A DNA stretch of 64,000 nucleotides from Hydra vulgaris (Eukaryota; Cnidaria; Hydrozoa; Anthoathecata; Hydridae), in the NCBI RefSeq assembly GCF_038396675.1, contig NC_088931.1, forward strand, positions 57,409,001 to 57,473,000. The letters run 5' to 3'. Below, in pieces: positions 26,118-35,376 of this stretch (positions are counted from its first letter, which is position 1; every line of letters begins with the position of its first letter). The translations under genes were made by a program, and so were the position numbers. Below the pieces are notes generated by a model. That model had not been told where the DNA came from, did not search any database, and saw only the letters and a list, made by a program, of their open reading frames with translations.

Positions 26118-29100
26118 GGGTGATTCTTAAAACAACTTTTTTAAATTGTCTGCTGCCACTCCCTAAATGTGTCTATGTAATAAATTAATACTAAATTCAA
26201 AAAATTTTGAATAAAAAAAAATTTTAAGGTTGCTCAAGACTAAAAATTTTAGGGTTGCTTAAACATCAGATGGGTCCCTAATATTTTTAAAAAAAGTTTT
26301 TTAAAAGTATATCATGTTGGGTCTCAAAAGAAGTGAAATTTTATAAAAATTTCAAAAATAATAAAAAAAATTTATGAAAACACAAATTAAAAAGTTTATT
26401 TAATAAAACTATGAAAGTACTTTTTTATTTTTTGTTAAAAAATGATGGTTTTTAAGCCATAAAATTTAAACTAGTAATCTTTATATAAAATGATTATTTT
26501 TGAAATTTTTATAAAGTTTCACTTCTTTTGAGACCCAACATGAAATGCTTTTAAAGAACTTTTTTTTTCAAAATATTAGGGGCCTGTCTGATGTTTAAGC
26601 ATCTTCAGGAATCCCTAAAAAAAATTTTATTCAAAAATTTTTATAATTTAGCATTGATTTATTACATAGAACACATTTAAGGGGTGGCAGCAGACAATTT
26701 CAAAAAAAGTTGTTTTTAGAATCACCCTAAATATGTATATATATACACACACACATACACATAAATAAACATACATTGTCTGACTTTCTTGATAAAACAT
26801 GCAATAATTGCACTATATGGACAAAGGGTTCTAAAATCTTTTTTTTTATTTTATTTTTATTTTTATTATTATTAGTCAGGGGAGATTGGGAAGAAGTGGG
26901 ACAGCCTGAAATTTTTAATTAGGAGTGGTGCCTAAATACTGTTATTTAATGCAAACAAATTTCTTCCCCTCTATTTAGCAGAAATTGCTTTGTTTCCATG
27001 CGTGCGCTAGAAGCTACATTAGGGTTTGGGGTAAAGTGGGACAGAAAAAAGAAATATTTATACCCCGCTTCTTCCCGTCGCCATTTGATTATTTCGATTG
27101 GTCAAAGCTCTTGAACATTTTATGTCGATTAGGTGATTTTATGATTTTATCAGTTTCTATTTAATAATTTGTGTTAAAATGTTGTTTTAAATTTATTTGT
27201 CCCACATCTACTCACACTTGTCCCACTTTACCTCAATGGCATGGTTTCTCTAAAAGCAAAAATTTATATACTTAGTTATAATTGGCTGGAAACCTAAGGG
27301 ACTAAATTCGTGACTAAATAGAAGGTTCATTCATAAAAACTTGTTTGGTTCAGTTTATACATCAAATAAAAAAGATATTGCAATTACCCTTAAAAAAAAT
27401 TTACATGTCCCACTCTGCCTCATTTTTTCTGTCTGAAAAATTAAAGCGCATATTTAAAGAATTAAAGTTATATTAGGAAATTGTGGTCCTTAGGTACAAA
27501 TTATTCATAATATATTATCGATCTTGTTTATATATTGTTATGGCAAAACTTTTGTGATAAAAATTTTGTGCCAATCTTATGCCCACCAAAAATAGTTTGA
27601 GGTCAGTAATTTATTTTCCTATCTATTTTGGTCAGCTAACTCTTTTGTATTTTTATTTTAACTTTCTATAATTTGAATCTCTATTTCAAAAACCTCCAGA
27701 TTTGAATTGAATTTTAGATTTTATTTTAGTAAATTTCATTCTCTCTGTAAACAGAACTTTCTTAATTTCTGATCTATAAAATACTTGTTAAACCATTGAA
27801 TTCTTTTTTTATATTTGAAATGTTTTGAGTTTTTGAAAGAACAACGTGACTTATTCTTCTGTTAAAAGAAAATATTCCAATTATATAATTTTATTTCCAA
27901 CGTTATTTTATTAGACTGAATACTTTTATAAGTTATTGTTTTTCGGCCCACCCTACAGATTATTTTGTCTACTAAATATTTGTTTTATATAAAAATAGTA
28001 AAAAAAAAAAGTATTTTTGTGAAAAACATTGGCTTTGTTTCCAATTTTTTGTTTTGATAAATAAGGAACTTCTTATATGGATATAAAAAAAAAATTTAAT
28101 AATTTTTTGTATTTTATATGTTTTGAATGATGGCATAAGATTTTCTGGAATATTTTTAAACTAATGTAATATTGTATAAAACATAATATTTCTTTAAGAA
28201 TATTTTTTAGGTACACCAACACCATATCTTGTTATACCTGTGCCTGATTCAAAAGTTACCTCAGCAGTTTGGGGACCTTTAGATGAGTTTATTATAACTG
28301 GTCACGAAAATGGAACTGTTTCTAAATGGTGTGCTCAGGTCAGAAAGTAACAAATATGAAGTTGCAATTTTTAACTCAATAATTTTTTTTTTTTCCTTCA
28401 GTTTTTTATCTCTTTCTTTTAGACTGGTGTTCTTATAAAATCTATGCGTGCTCACATTGATAAAGTAAGTGACCTACAAAAAAGTTCTAATGAAATGATG
28501 TTTATAACTGCATCAAAAGATAACACTTCTAAGTTATTTGATACTGAAACAATGCAACTTTTAAAAACATACAAAACAGATAGACCTGTAAACTCTGCTG
28601 CTATTTCGCCCATTCGTGATCAGGTATTTTTCATTTAAAATATTTTAAATCAGTTTTAATTTTAACTTGAAAGCAAAACTTCCGTTTATTTATATGAAAT
28701 CATATAAGTGATTATCTGTAAAAAGTAGCGTGTATACAGGTTGTGCTTGGAGGTGGCCAAGAAGCTATGGAGGTTACGACAACCTCTACGAGAATTGGAA
28801 AATTTGATGCAAGGTTTTTTCATATGATATTTGAAGAAGAGATCGGACGAGTTAAAGGTCATTTTGGTCCCATCAACAGTTTAGCCTTTCATCCTAATGG
28901 GAAAAGGTGCGTTGTTTTTTTTTTTTATTTATTGTTTTTTTTTAATGAATAAAGAAAATTGTATTTACAGTAGTATCCCGTTAACTCGGACTCTGAACGG
29001 GTATATATATTTAATCCCACTAAGCGAATGACCGAGTTAAGCGAAGCTTTTGGTACGTATAAAGAATTCAAAGGGAATTGAAAATTTTTCGACTTATCTA

Positions 29101-29279
29101 GGGTCCGAGTTAACGGGATTCTACTGTATTTATAAAAAATACAGTAAGGAAAATTTTAAATGTTAAATAATAATACGTTTGTTTTTATGTGGTATAGTTA
29201 CAGCAGTGGAGGAGAAGATGGTTACGTTCGAAGTCACGTATTCGATAAATCTTATTACGAATTTGAATTCGAGTACTAA
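15292..29279 (+). CDS. EIF3I: Eukaryotic translation initiation factor 3 subunit I (eIF3i), spliced gene lacking a confirmed first exon
   Basis: eIF3i is a seven-bladed WD40 protein of the eIF3 complex; with eIF3b and eIF3g it helps load mRNA on the 40S ribosome in the cytoplasm. Six exons with GT/AG junctions join in one frame: 15292-15469, 19968-20183, 28211-28338, 28423-28623, 28740-28906, 29198-29279. They total 972 nt including TAA. With an upstream Met this gives 324 residues, very close to the usual 325. Diagnostic family blocks are present in order: [113 protein letters not shown] and the acidic C-terminus EFEFEY. No stop or frameshift occurs in the exons, so the gene looks functional. 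Introns of 4.5 and 8.0 kb are swollen by transposons. The start is uncertain. Confidence 0.95.
15470..16548. other. eIF3i intron, AT-rich, no feature
   Basis: Intronic sequence up to the hAT target duplication. No ORF or RNA seen; 16013-16105 holds short internal repeats ('cacatcttttatag', 'agttgcaaaaagt'). Confidence 0.6.
17006..19110 (-). pseudogene. Transposase-like gene of the intronic hAT-like element
   Basis: Minus-strand fragments in order are 18814-18629, 18719-18261 (152 codons; lysine-rich then an acidic '[16 protein letters not shown]' region), 18041-17760 and 17197-17006. The 18041-17760 piece has '[14 protein letters not shown]', then '[12 protein letters not shown]', then 'SPTSSPD'. 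The same three blocks occur in the fragment at 61843-62835 ('IIGLCSDTTSSNTG', 'MRRHHIYEI', 'GPTSSP'). The Asp block followed by a His-containing block resembles the RNase-H-like fold of hAT transposases; this is inference. Frameshifts, stops and a local inverted duplication at 17504-17584 have inactivated it. Confidence 0.65.
17504..17584. repeat. Perfect 36-bp inverted repeat with 9-base loop
   Basis: 17504-17539 is exactly inverted at 17549-17584 around the loop tccacaagg. It lies inside the decayed transposase gene, so one arm is an inverted copy of coding sequence. Perfect identity means it arose recently or is maintained. Confidence 0.9.
19968..20183 (+). CDS. EIF3I: eIF3i coding exon 3
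   Basis: Acceptor actaacag|GGGATT completes the split Arg codon (A|GG). Donor TCACAAG|gtataa. Encodes the end of WD repeat 2 (GDNSARIWD) and repeat 3 up to '[20 protein letters not shown]'. Confidence 0.93.
20184..21070. other. eIF3i intron, left part
   Basis: Non-coding. It includes a 23-bp palindrome at 20847-20869 inside a block (20840-20940) that recurs inverted at 24535-24640. Confidence 0.5.
20847..20869. repeat. Palindrome, 11-bp arms, one-base centre
   Basis: CAGGCCTTTCC-A-GGAAAGGCCTG. It belongs to the dispersed repeat block also present, inverted and more decayed, near 24600-24625. Confidence 0.8.
21071..23250 (-). pseudogene. Decayed transposon gene of the 'NELPL' family (uncharacterised)
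   Basis: The left terminus at 21071 reads TAGGGTGGGTCAGATTTTT, a transposon-like end; its inverted partner was not found. Minus-strand fragments in order from 23250 are: '[20 protein letters not shown]'; a Cys-rich block '[19 protein letters not shown]' followed by '[18 protein letters not shown]'; then 22101-21853 with '[20 protein letters not shown]' and '[13 protein letters not shown]'; then 21707-21353. I recall a repetitive gene family with Cys block, NELPLR, LDG.T.GP and DQKYLY motifs in several invertebrate genomes, usually left unnamed. Mechanism unknown. Multiple frameshifts; not functional. Confidence 0.6.
23251..24534. other. eIF3i intron, AT-rich, no gene
   Basis: Very AT-rich with homopolymer runs. 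No supported frame or repeat boundary. Confidence 0.6.
24535..24640. repeat. Dispersed repeat block, inverted relative to 20840-20940
   Basis: 'cagtttgtctaaaagattattttatg' and 'ggcatgcttttcctgggaatgcctgt' parallel the reverse complement of 20840-20940. The pair brackets the decayed transposon gene at 21071-23250. Confidence 0.55.
24669..24730. repeat. (CA)n microsatellite
   Basis: About 31 CA dinucleotides abutting the left end of a foldback MITE. Confidence 0.95.
24731..25350. mobile_element. Foldback MITE, 620 bp
   Basis: Left arm (about 24731-25005) is inverted as the right arm (about 25085-25350) with scattered mismatches. Termini are ATTGGTGTAAACTGGATTTT and the inverse of CAGTGGTGTACACTAGATTT. 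The short spacer contains its own hairpin (acccctcaa/ttgaggggggt near 25033-25056). No coding capacity. A transcript would form a long hairpin RNA. Confidence 0.8.
25351..26037. other. eIF3i intron, AT-rich, no gene
   Basis: Contains a short degenerate tandem repeat 'atataaattacta(tg)caaatatattaaatac' (about 25610-25790). Nothing else supported. Confidence 0.6.
26038..26113. repeat. (TA)n microsatellite
   Basis: Pure TA run immediately left of a foldback MITE. Confidence 0.95.
26116..26729. mobile_element. Foldback MITE, 614 bp
   Basis: Termini are TAGGGTGATTCTTAAAACAA and its near-perfect inverse ending at 26729. The arms of roughly 250 bp pair almost throughout (for example 'ttgggtctcaaaagaagtgaa' near 26320 with its inverse near 26525). 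Probable TA target duplication. No coding capacity. Confidence 0.8.
26730..28210. other. eIF3i intron with a possible small TIR element
   Basis: 26878-27423 carries 'gaagtgggaca' near its left side and 'tgtcccactctgcctca' near its right, with further inverted 'tgtcccacttta' words at 27200-27230. This suggests a degenerate TIR element. The remainder is AT-rich without features. Confidence 0.4.
28211..28338 (+). CDS. EIF3I: eIF3i coding exon 4
   Basis: Acceptor ttttttag|GTACAC; donor GCTCAG|gtcaga. Encodes '[20 protein letters not shown]' and 'ITGHENG'. The phase-1 start completes a Gly codon. Confidence 0.93.
28423..28623 (+). CDS. EIF3I: eIF3i coding exon 5
   Basis: Acceptor cttttag|ACTGGT; donor GATCAG|gtattt. 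Encodes '[19 protein letters not shown]', '[12 protein letters not shown]' and '[10 protein letters not shown]'. Whole-codon exon. Confidence 0.93.
28740..28906 (+). CDS. EIF3I: eIF3i coding exon 6
   Basis: Acceptor tatacag|GTTGTG; donor AAAAG|gtgcgt. Encodes '[20 protein letters not shown]' and '[20 protein letters not shown]', the most conserved part of the family. It ends inside a Ser codon. Confidence 0.95.
28968..29126. mobile_element. pogo/Tigger-like MITE, 159 bp, in the last eIF3i intron
   Basis: Termini begin CAGTAGTATCCCGTTAACTC; the right end is the inverse with one mismatch (24-bp TIR). TA dinucleotides flank it at 28966-28967 and 29127-29128. Ends of the form CAGT(A)..., a TA target and small size fit pogo-type MITEs. 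Short and well preserved. Confidence 0.85.
29198..29279 (+). CDS. EIF3I: eIF3i terminal coding exon
   Basis: Acceptor gtatag|TTACAGC. Encodes '[20 protein letters not shown]' then EFEFEY and TAA at 29277-29279. The acidic tail matches the conserved eIF3i C-terminus. Confidence 0.95.
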
Positions 29280-30540
29280 TATTATTTAGAAATGTTGACA
29301 ATGAGTAGCTGAAACTATAAATATTGTGATGATATGCAAATATATACTGTATTCAATAATTGGTTTAGATTTAGTTTCTTTATGAAAGGACAAATTTTCT
29401 ATAATTTTTATCATGGTCTCTTATCGGTTCAATGAAATTTATTTACTTTTATATTCGTTATTTGCATAGTAAATTCCAATGAAGCTAAATTTACTGCCTG
29501 CTCTTCACACTAAAGAGTTATACAGGACAGAAGCCATTCTCACTCCATATGAATATTTCTATCCTCGTCCTGTTTTTATCACGTTTTTTACAATCCTTTT
29601 AAGTTTGTCCTTTATACTAACTTGGTCAAACTAAACCAATTGCCGTAACGTTTCTCCGCCCCGTTTCTTAAATAAATTTAAGTATTTCGTTGTTTTTTTT
29701 TTTAAACTTCATAATACTAAGATAAGAATTGATAATTATTTACCGCAGAAACGACTGCTGCAATTTTTTTAGTGCCTTAATTTCTTTATCTTGGTATTAG
29801 TGCAACTCGGGTTTCTATTTTACTTTGTGCTTTATTTATATCTTCGTTTGCATTTGACGCTTACTTAAAAAAGAAATTTAATTGTTAAACTTTAATCTTA
29901 TTTTTATTATTTTTAAAATTCAAGTTAATAACCGTCCTAAAAATAACAAGAGTTGAATGAGGTAAAAATAATGTATATTTTTTAATGTCATTTAGGTGGT
30001 ACAAACCCTTTATTTTGCAGAAATCTAAAAAAAACTATTACAATATTTGAAGTATAATTTAATTAGGAAATAAGTTTTTAAAGTTATTTTTTGAAAATTT
30101 TTATCAAAAAAATGATTTAAGTACTTTTAATTTTTTCTTAGTCTTAATTTTTTCAGGCATAGCAACGGCCTTAGCAACTATCTTTTTACTAACTCTTACT
30201 TGATAAACTCTTAAGTTGCGTGTTAAGTTAAATTTATTAGTCATACTTTCAAATTATAGAAATTTATAGAATTCATAGAGTTATAAAATCTTTTACTTCA
30301 TTATTTGCTATTTTTTGCTACCTGTGTTTTTAAAAGCTTACAACAATATTACTAATGTTTTTGTATGGTATATAAACTAGTGTTAGTTAAGTATTTATGA
30401 CTAAAAATGCCATGAGAACAGAAAAACATAGGAAGTAAAAAAGTGAAGAAACAACGACCTGTACAGTTTCTTTCGATGGATAATGGCAGAAGCGAAGACA
30501 CAACTCATTAAATATCCTATAGAGAAATACCAATACATGT
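29280..30540. other. eIF3i 3' region and intergenic sequence
   Basis: No further gene. AATAAA-type words occur (for example near 29668), but none is clearly the polyadenylation signal. Confidence 0.4.
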
Positions 30541-30549
30541 TTTTGAAAT

Positions 30550-30795
30550 AAGAATTTATTATGCAGTTAATGAATTTAATAATATTAAATCTGGTTTAAG
30601 ACCAATAATACATAAACTTGGATTGCCAGTTTCACAGTTTATGCTTAATCCATTTAGCAAAAGTTATACAGAGAGCATAAAGAACATTCATAGAAAGTCA
30701 TCAACTAAAGGCGTAAATGTTAAAAGAAAATTAAAAGCCATCATGCTTATTTTGCAGCCTTATATTAATAAACTCATTGTATTTTCGTCAGTTTA
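30550..30795 (+). pseudogene. Unrecognised open segment, probable transposon-derived C-terminus
   Basis: An open frame without a good start ends at the TAA near 30793. It reads 'VNEFNNIKSGLRPIIHKLGL' and later 'ESIKNIHRKSSTKGVNVKRK'. The pattern (a 'fN.G...i...lg' block followed by a basic 'K.S..K..N.KRK' tail) resembles C-termini of some uncharacterised invertebrate transposases, but I cannot name the family. Confidence 0.35.
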
Positions 30796-31000
30796 ATTTA
30801 TTTTGTGTTTTTCTCAGTGTTTAATATTTAGCGATTTTGTAAACTTTAAAACATGGTATTTTAAAATCAACGTAAGTTTTAAGATTGAAATTTTCACAGT
30901 ATATTCTTTATTTATAATAGCAAGAGTTGAACCAAAACCGAAGTTTTACAAAATAAAAATTTATGGTACTTTTTAAGGTCATCTCTAATGGAAAATACCA

Positions 31001-31706
31001 TTAACCCATTCGTTACCGATACTCCGCATGGTGGGCAATAATATATGCCTTTAAAATACCAGTATCCCGCATAGCGGTGGATAAAAGGTTTTGATTTCTG
31101 TTAACCCTGGATTCTTAAAGCATTTTTAGTACTTAGCTTAATAGAAACTGGAATACTTTTTTAATGTTCCTGTGGAACCCGTATGAAAAAAGCTCGGTTC
31201 GATTGGTAGATATTCAATTTTGAAAAATGGCTGATTTATCGTCCTCACGAAAAAAAAATTTCAAATATGGACAAAATTTTACACTTTGTACTTAAAGAAA
31301 GTGATGAAGATAGCAATAAAGATATAGATCTAGGCAATTCTGACTATAGTAATGATGAGGATAATAGTTTGATAGAATTTGAAGTTGAAAACAATACGAC
31401 ATCTACTGTTAATCTACTGAAAGTACATTTAAAAATAATGTCGATGAATTGGAAGCTGTTATTCCTTTTTCTAATTCTGTTTTGTCATCATCTGATGGAT
31501 TTAAAGATACTGACAGTGAAAGCTTTTGTGCGTCAAGCACAAGTGACAGCGAAATTGAGACTTTTGCCACTCCTAAAAATGGCCTACGTATAAGAGGTGG
31601 AAGTCACGGCTGTTTCACGCAATGTAAAATTGGACATTACGTCACGAGTTTAGCACACACAAAAAATTATTTCCGCATAAAAAGTATAAAAATTCAACAA
31701 CTTTAA
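31001..31706 (+). pseudogene. piggyBac-like 5' end: terminal repeat plus transposase N-terminus
   Basis: Starts at TTAA (31001) with TTAACCCATTCGTTACCG, closely matching the inverse of the right end at 57080-57109 (TTAACTCTTTCGTTACCG). TTAA is the piggyBac target. Downstream, 31267 onward encodes an acidic Ser/Asp-rich stretch ('ESDEDSNKDIDLGNSDYSND', then in another frame 'SSSDGFKDTDSESF') and 'KNGLRIRGG', the low-complexity N-terminus typical of piggyBac transposases. One frameshift lies near 31420. The catalytic domain is absent, so this is a 5' remnant. Confidence 0.55.
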
Positions 31707-32639
31707 AAAAATAGTATTTTTTTCTATAAATGCTTTCATCTTCTAATTAAAAAAATATGAAAGATCTATCTTTCCTTGTTAAATAAATATGTGCATTAAA
31801 CGGAAAAGAAATAAAAATAAAAATGTTGGTTATAATTTGGGATCACTTTTCTGATTTTTGCGACTTTTACGGAAAACCTATCTTAGGCCAACTAAGATTT
31901 GATAACATAGCTACATGGTTGATGGTTGAAATTTGGAACACTTATTAATTAATGTTTGTTCAATCTAAATTTCAACAGACTTTACAATTTTTCATATAAA
32001 AAGTTAATTTTTAATGCATTTATATTTTTGTTTTTATTCGTTTTGAATAAAAAAAATAATATTTTTGAAAAGTCTGTAGAATTAGTAATACTTCAACCTT
32101 TTAAAAATAAGAAAATTAAAAAATTATTTTCTGTACCTCGAGCTATGTTATCAAATATGTTTTCAAACTTGGCATGTTTAGCACTAAATTTGTTTTCTGC
32201 GTGAGTTTTTGTTTATATTTTGAAGCAATAACGTACGTTACGTCACGTAACCTTAAATGCGTTACAAAATTACACTCTAGTTTAATTTTAGTTTTTATCA
32301 AGCCTACACATTAGGTTAAAGAAAAGCTTTTGGCTTTAAAAATAGTCTAACATTGTTTATATTATGTATTAAACAACAGAAATATTTTTTGACTATTTTT
32401 GCTGAAAAGTAAGATTAAACTTTTCAAAATCAGCTATGTTCGTAATTTCTACGCGTTTATTTAAAAAGTCAAAGAAACTTTTGATACTTTATTGGATGTA
32501 AAAAGATAAAATAATTTATTGTTGTTTACATTTTTTTTACAGAACAAAACTATCTGTAATATTTCAAAAGTTATAAAAGTTTTAGTAGCACCCCTATAGT
32601 AAATAATTTAAAAAAAAAAACAAGAAGCCGTATGTCTAC
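31707..32639. other. No gene recognised
   Basis: AT-rich. The 82-codon frame at 31956-32204 has no recognisable motif and is probably chance. Confidence 0.5.
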
Positions 32640-32672
32640 CTTGATACAGCCGTGAACGTGTTCAACAACAAC

Positions 32673-32756
<84 letters not shown>

Positions 32757-32802
32757 AACAACAATAACAGCAGCAGCAGCAGCAACAAAAAGTAATATAT
32801 TT
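32640..32802. repeat. (CAA)n-tailed interspersed repeat, left half, split by the 7.4-kb insertion
   Basis: (CAA)n with interruptions from 32663, then caaaaagtaatatattt. It continues at 40239 (ttaccagaaatatagatg). The uninterrupted version is the reverse complement of 58690-58850, where aatatatttaccag is continuous. Confidence 0.75.
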
Positions 32803-33030
32803 CCCAGTGAAAAATAAAACCGCGTCCCACATGGGTTACGCGTGGGTTCCGTGTGGGATTGATGGGATTTATGTGGGACGGTTTTTCCCATGTGGTATCC
32901 GTATGAAAATTTGTCACCTTAAACCCATGTGGGTAATCCCACATGGGTTACATGTGGGAACCATATGGTATTTACACACATGGGAAATCCCACGTGGGTT
33001 TCATGTGGGATTTGCATGGGAATTAATTTG
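32803..33030. repeat. Left subterminal array of CCCAYRTGGG palindromes
   Basis: Seven or more variants of CCCACATGGG / CCCATGTGGG in about 220 bp, separated by 'ttt/atttg' spacers. The region is far richer in G+C than its neighbours. Repeated palindromes just inside a transposon end are candidate transposase-binding sites. Confidence 0.75.
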
Positions 33031-33249
33031 AAAGCTGGAAACTAAAAAAAAATTTTTTTTTTTAATTACTAAAAAAAAAATTTTTAAATCGACATTGCAT
33101 TGCGTTACGTTTATATTGTGTGAAAATAATTTATATTAATATAGAGAATGGCAAGCGAGTATGTAAGTACCACGAATAATGTTTATCTTTCTTTATAGAA
33201 ATGAGATTAAAATTTTTGCAAATAGACTTATTATTAGGATAATATAATA

Positions 33250-34915
33250 GTTATTTGAATATAGATCTTGAGTAAATTATTTGCAAACAACTGATGCAAG
33301 TTGAAATGTTGTCAAAAACCAATCTTGCATGCATGGGACACTGCAGTGTCCCACAAAGAAATGCAGGTTTGAAAGTCGAAGAATTTCCAATTTTCTTTAT
33401 TAAAAAAAGAAAAAAATAGGTTGGAGATGGGTTTCTGTAACTTTTTTTATGCTCCAAAACTTTTAACTTTAGATATAATAAGGTCCTTAAGACTTAAGGG
33501 ACTTACGAACTACATTGAGGAACAAAAACAGGATATTTACAGAAACTTTTCAATTTTTAATCTGGAGTACCACAGTGTTATTGAGAATAAAGCCTCAGGG
33601 TCCAGTTTTCAAAGTAATATGATCTAAAGTAATGTTTGAATAAAATAATATGCTTTAAAATGCATATAGTTATACATATTTATTTACAACACCATTTGAT
33701 ATACAATAAACCCTTACAAAGCTTACAAAAATTCAGTTAAAATTCAATCTCAGTTATTGAAACGTAGTAAATTTAACATCAATAGAAATGTAAAGCTGTC
33801 ATCATTTAAAATGTAAAGGGTGTTGTCAAAATATGTTGAAAGTAAAATTAAGTTACTTATAAAATCACATTCAACAATGATAAATATTCTTACTGTAGTA
33901 AGAATTAGTACTAGTTAACAAATTTGAACAAATAAATATAAAATAGTGAAAAAACAATGAAAAAATAAGAACTTGAACTTGAACTAAATCTTGAATTTGA
34001 ATTAATTGGTACTAATTTGTTCAAGCATAACCTTAAAAAATAAGTTTATATAATAAATTTTATGTATAACTAGTTATACTTATAGTTAACTATCAGGAGT
34101 TATATGTATAACTGCATGCATTTTAAAGCATTTTTTTCAATTTATATATTACTTTAGATCGTATTACTTTGAATACTGGACCCAGAGACTTTTTTCCAGG
34201 GATGCGGAGTCCCAAAAAAGACTCCGGATTTGAAATTCACAAAAAGATTACTTTATCCTAGTTTTTGGTATCCAGGAGCTCTAAAATTATAAATAAGTCT
34301 ATGGACTACTATTAGGAAAAAAAGTTAAGACTTTTAGGTTAGAGGAACAATTTTTTTTTGAGCCCTTAGGCATAATGGCGGCAAGGACTCCGGGACACCA
34401 GGACTCCGGGCTTAAAAATAATAAGTTTCAAGTCATTAAATCTCATGATTTTTTTTATAATAGTAGATAATAAGTCAACAAACATGTTTAGAGCTTCTGG
34501 ACACTACAGACTTGGAAAATGTAAAGATATAAAGCCAGAGTCCTTTTGGGACTCCGCATCCCTGCTTTTTTCCCAATTACACTGTGGTACTCCAGATTAA
34601 AAATTGAAAAGTTTATGTAAATATCCTGTTTTTGTTTCTCAATGTACTTCGTAAGTCCAGTAAGTTTTACGAACCTTATTATATATAAAGTTAAAAGTTT
34701 TGGAGCCTAAAAAAAGTTACAGAAACCTCCCCTATCTCCCCCCTATTTTAATATTTTTTTTTAATAAAGAAAATTTGACTTTCAAACCAGCATTTCTTTG
34801 TGGGACACTGCAGTGTCCCATGCATGCATGCTTGGTTTTTGACAACATTTGAACTTGCATCAGTCAATTGTTTGCAGATAATATACTCAAGAACTATATT
34901 CAAATATCATATGAA
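33250..34915. mobile_element. Long inverted-repeat (foldback) element
   Basis: 33250-33680 is inverted at about 34085-34915 once a 368-bp MITE (34197-34564) is removed from the right arm. Each arm carries the exact 20-bp palindrome TGGGACACTGCAGTGTCCCA (33334-33353 and 34801-34820). The spacer of about 400 bp is non-coding. The arms are diverged by point changes, so this is not recent. Small frames in it (33421-33627, 33251-33457, 34800-35024) are mirror images of the same repeat and not genes. Confidence 0.75.
34197..34564. mobile_element. hAT MITE, 368 bp, in the right arm of the foldback element
   Basis: Termini CAGGGATGCGGAGTCCCAAAA are perfectly inverted at both ends (21 bp). An exact 8-bp target duplication, CTTTTTTC, occurs at 34189-34196 and 34565-34572. 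The left arm of the host foldback element gives the empty site. CAGGG ends with 8-bp duplications are typical of hAT. Confidence 0.92.
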
Positions 34916-35376
34916 CATGTTAGAGAATGTTCATATGATATTTGAACATCACAAATTTAATAATATTGTTGTGATATGTTATATAAATAATACCATAATA
35001 GATTATGATATGAAAATAAGATAGGATATGAAGGTAATGATCAAAGAATAAATTTACTTATAGAAATTTAGATGTTTGTTTATTAGTTTCAGAATATTAT
35101 ATTATGTGTGACCGCGACCTTCTATAATAACAGACCTTGACATCGCGCAACAAAGTTGTTAAACTGAAGGCCAATTCCTAATACTGTGTTTACATTTTCA
35201 TCTTTTAACATTAGACGAAAGTTTGTGTTCACGCTTTTTTAATAAATCTTTAAAATTTGATTGGTTTATAAATTAGATAGCGCAACTTCAAGACGATAAC
35301 GTTGTAAGGTTCAAGGGGTTAACATTGTAAGGTAATAATATTGTCAAGCTAACGATAAGTTTTTTTAATAATTAAA

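Noticed and set aside
31956-32204. 82-aa ORF
   Set aside because: AT-rich, Phe/Asn/Lys composition expected by chance; no motif.
32571-32944. Poly-Val and poly-Leu ORFs on the minus strand
   Set aside because: Translations of the (CAA)n tract of an interspersed repeat.
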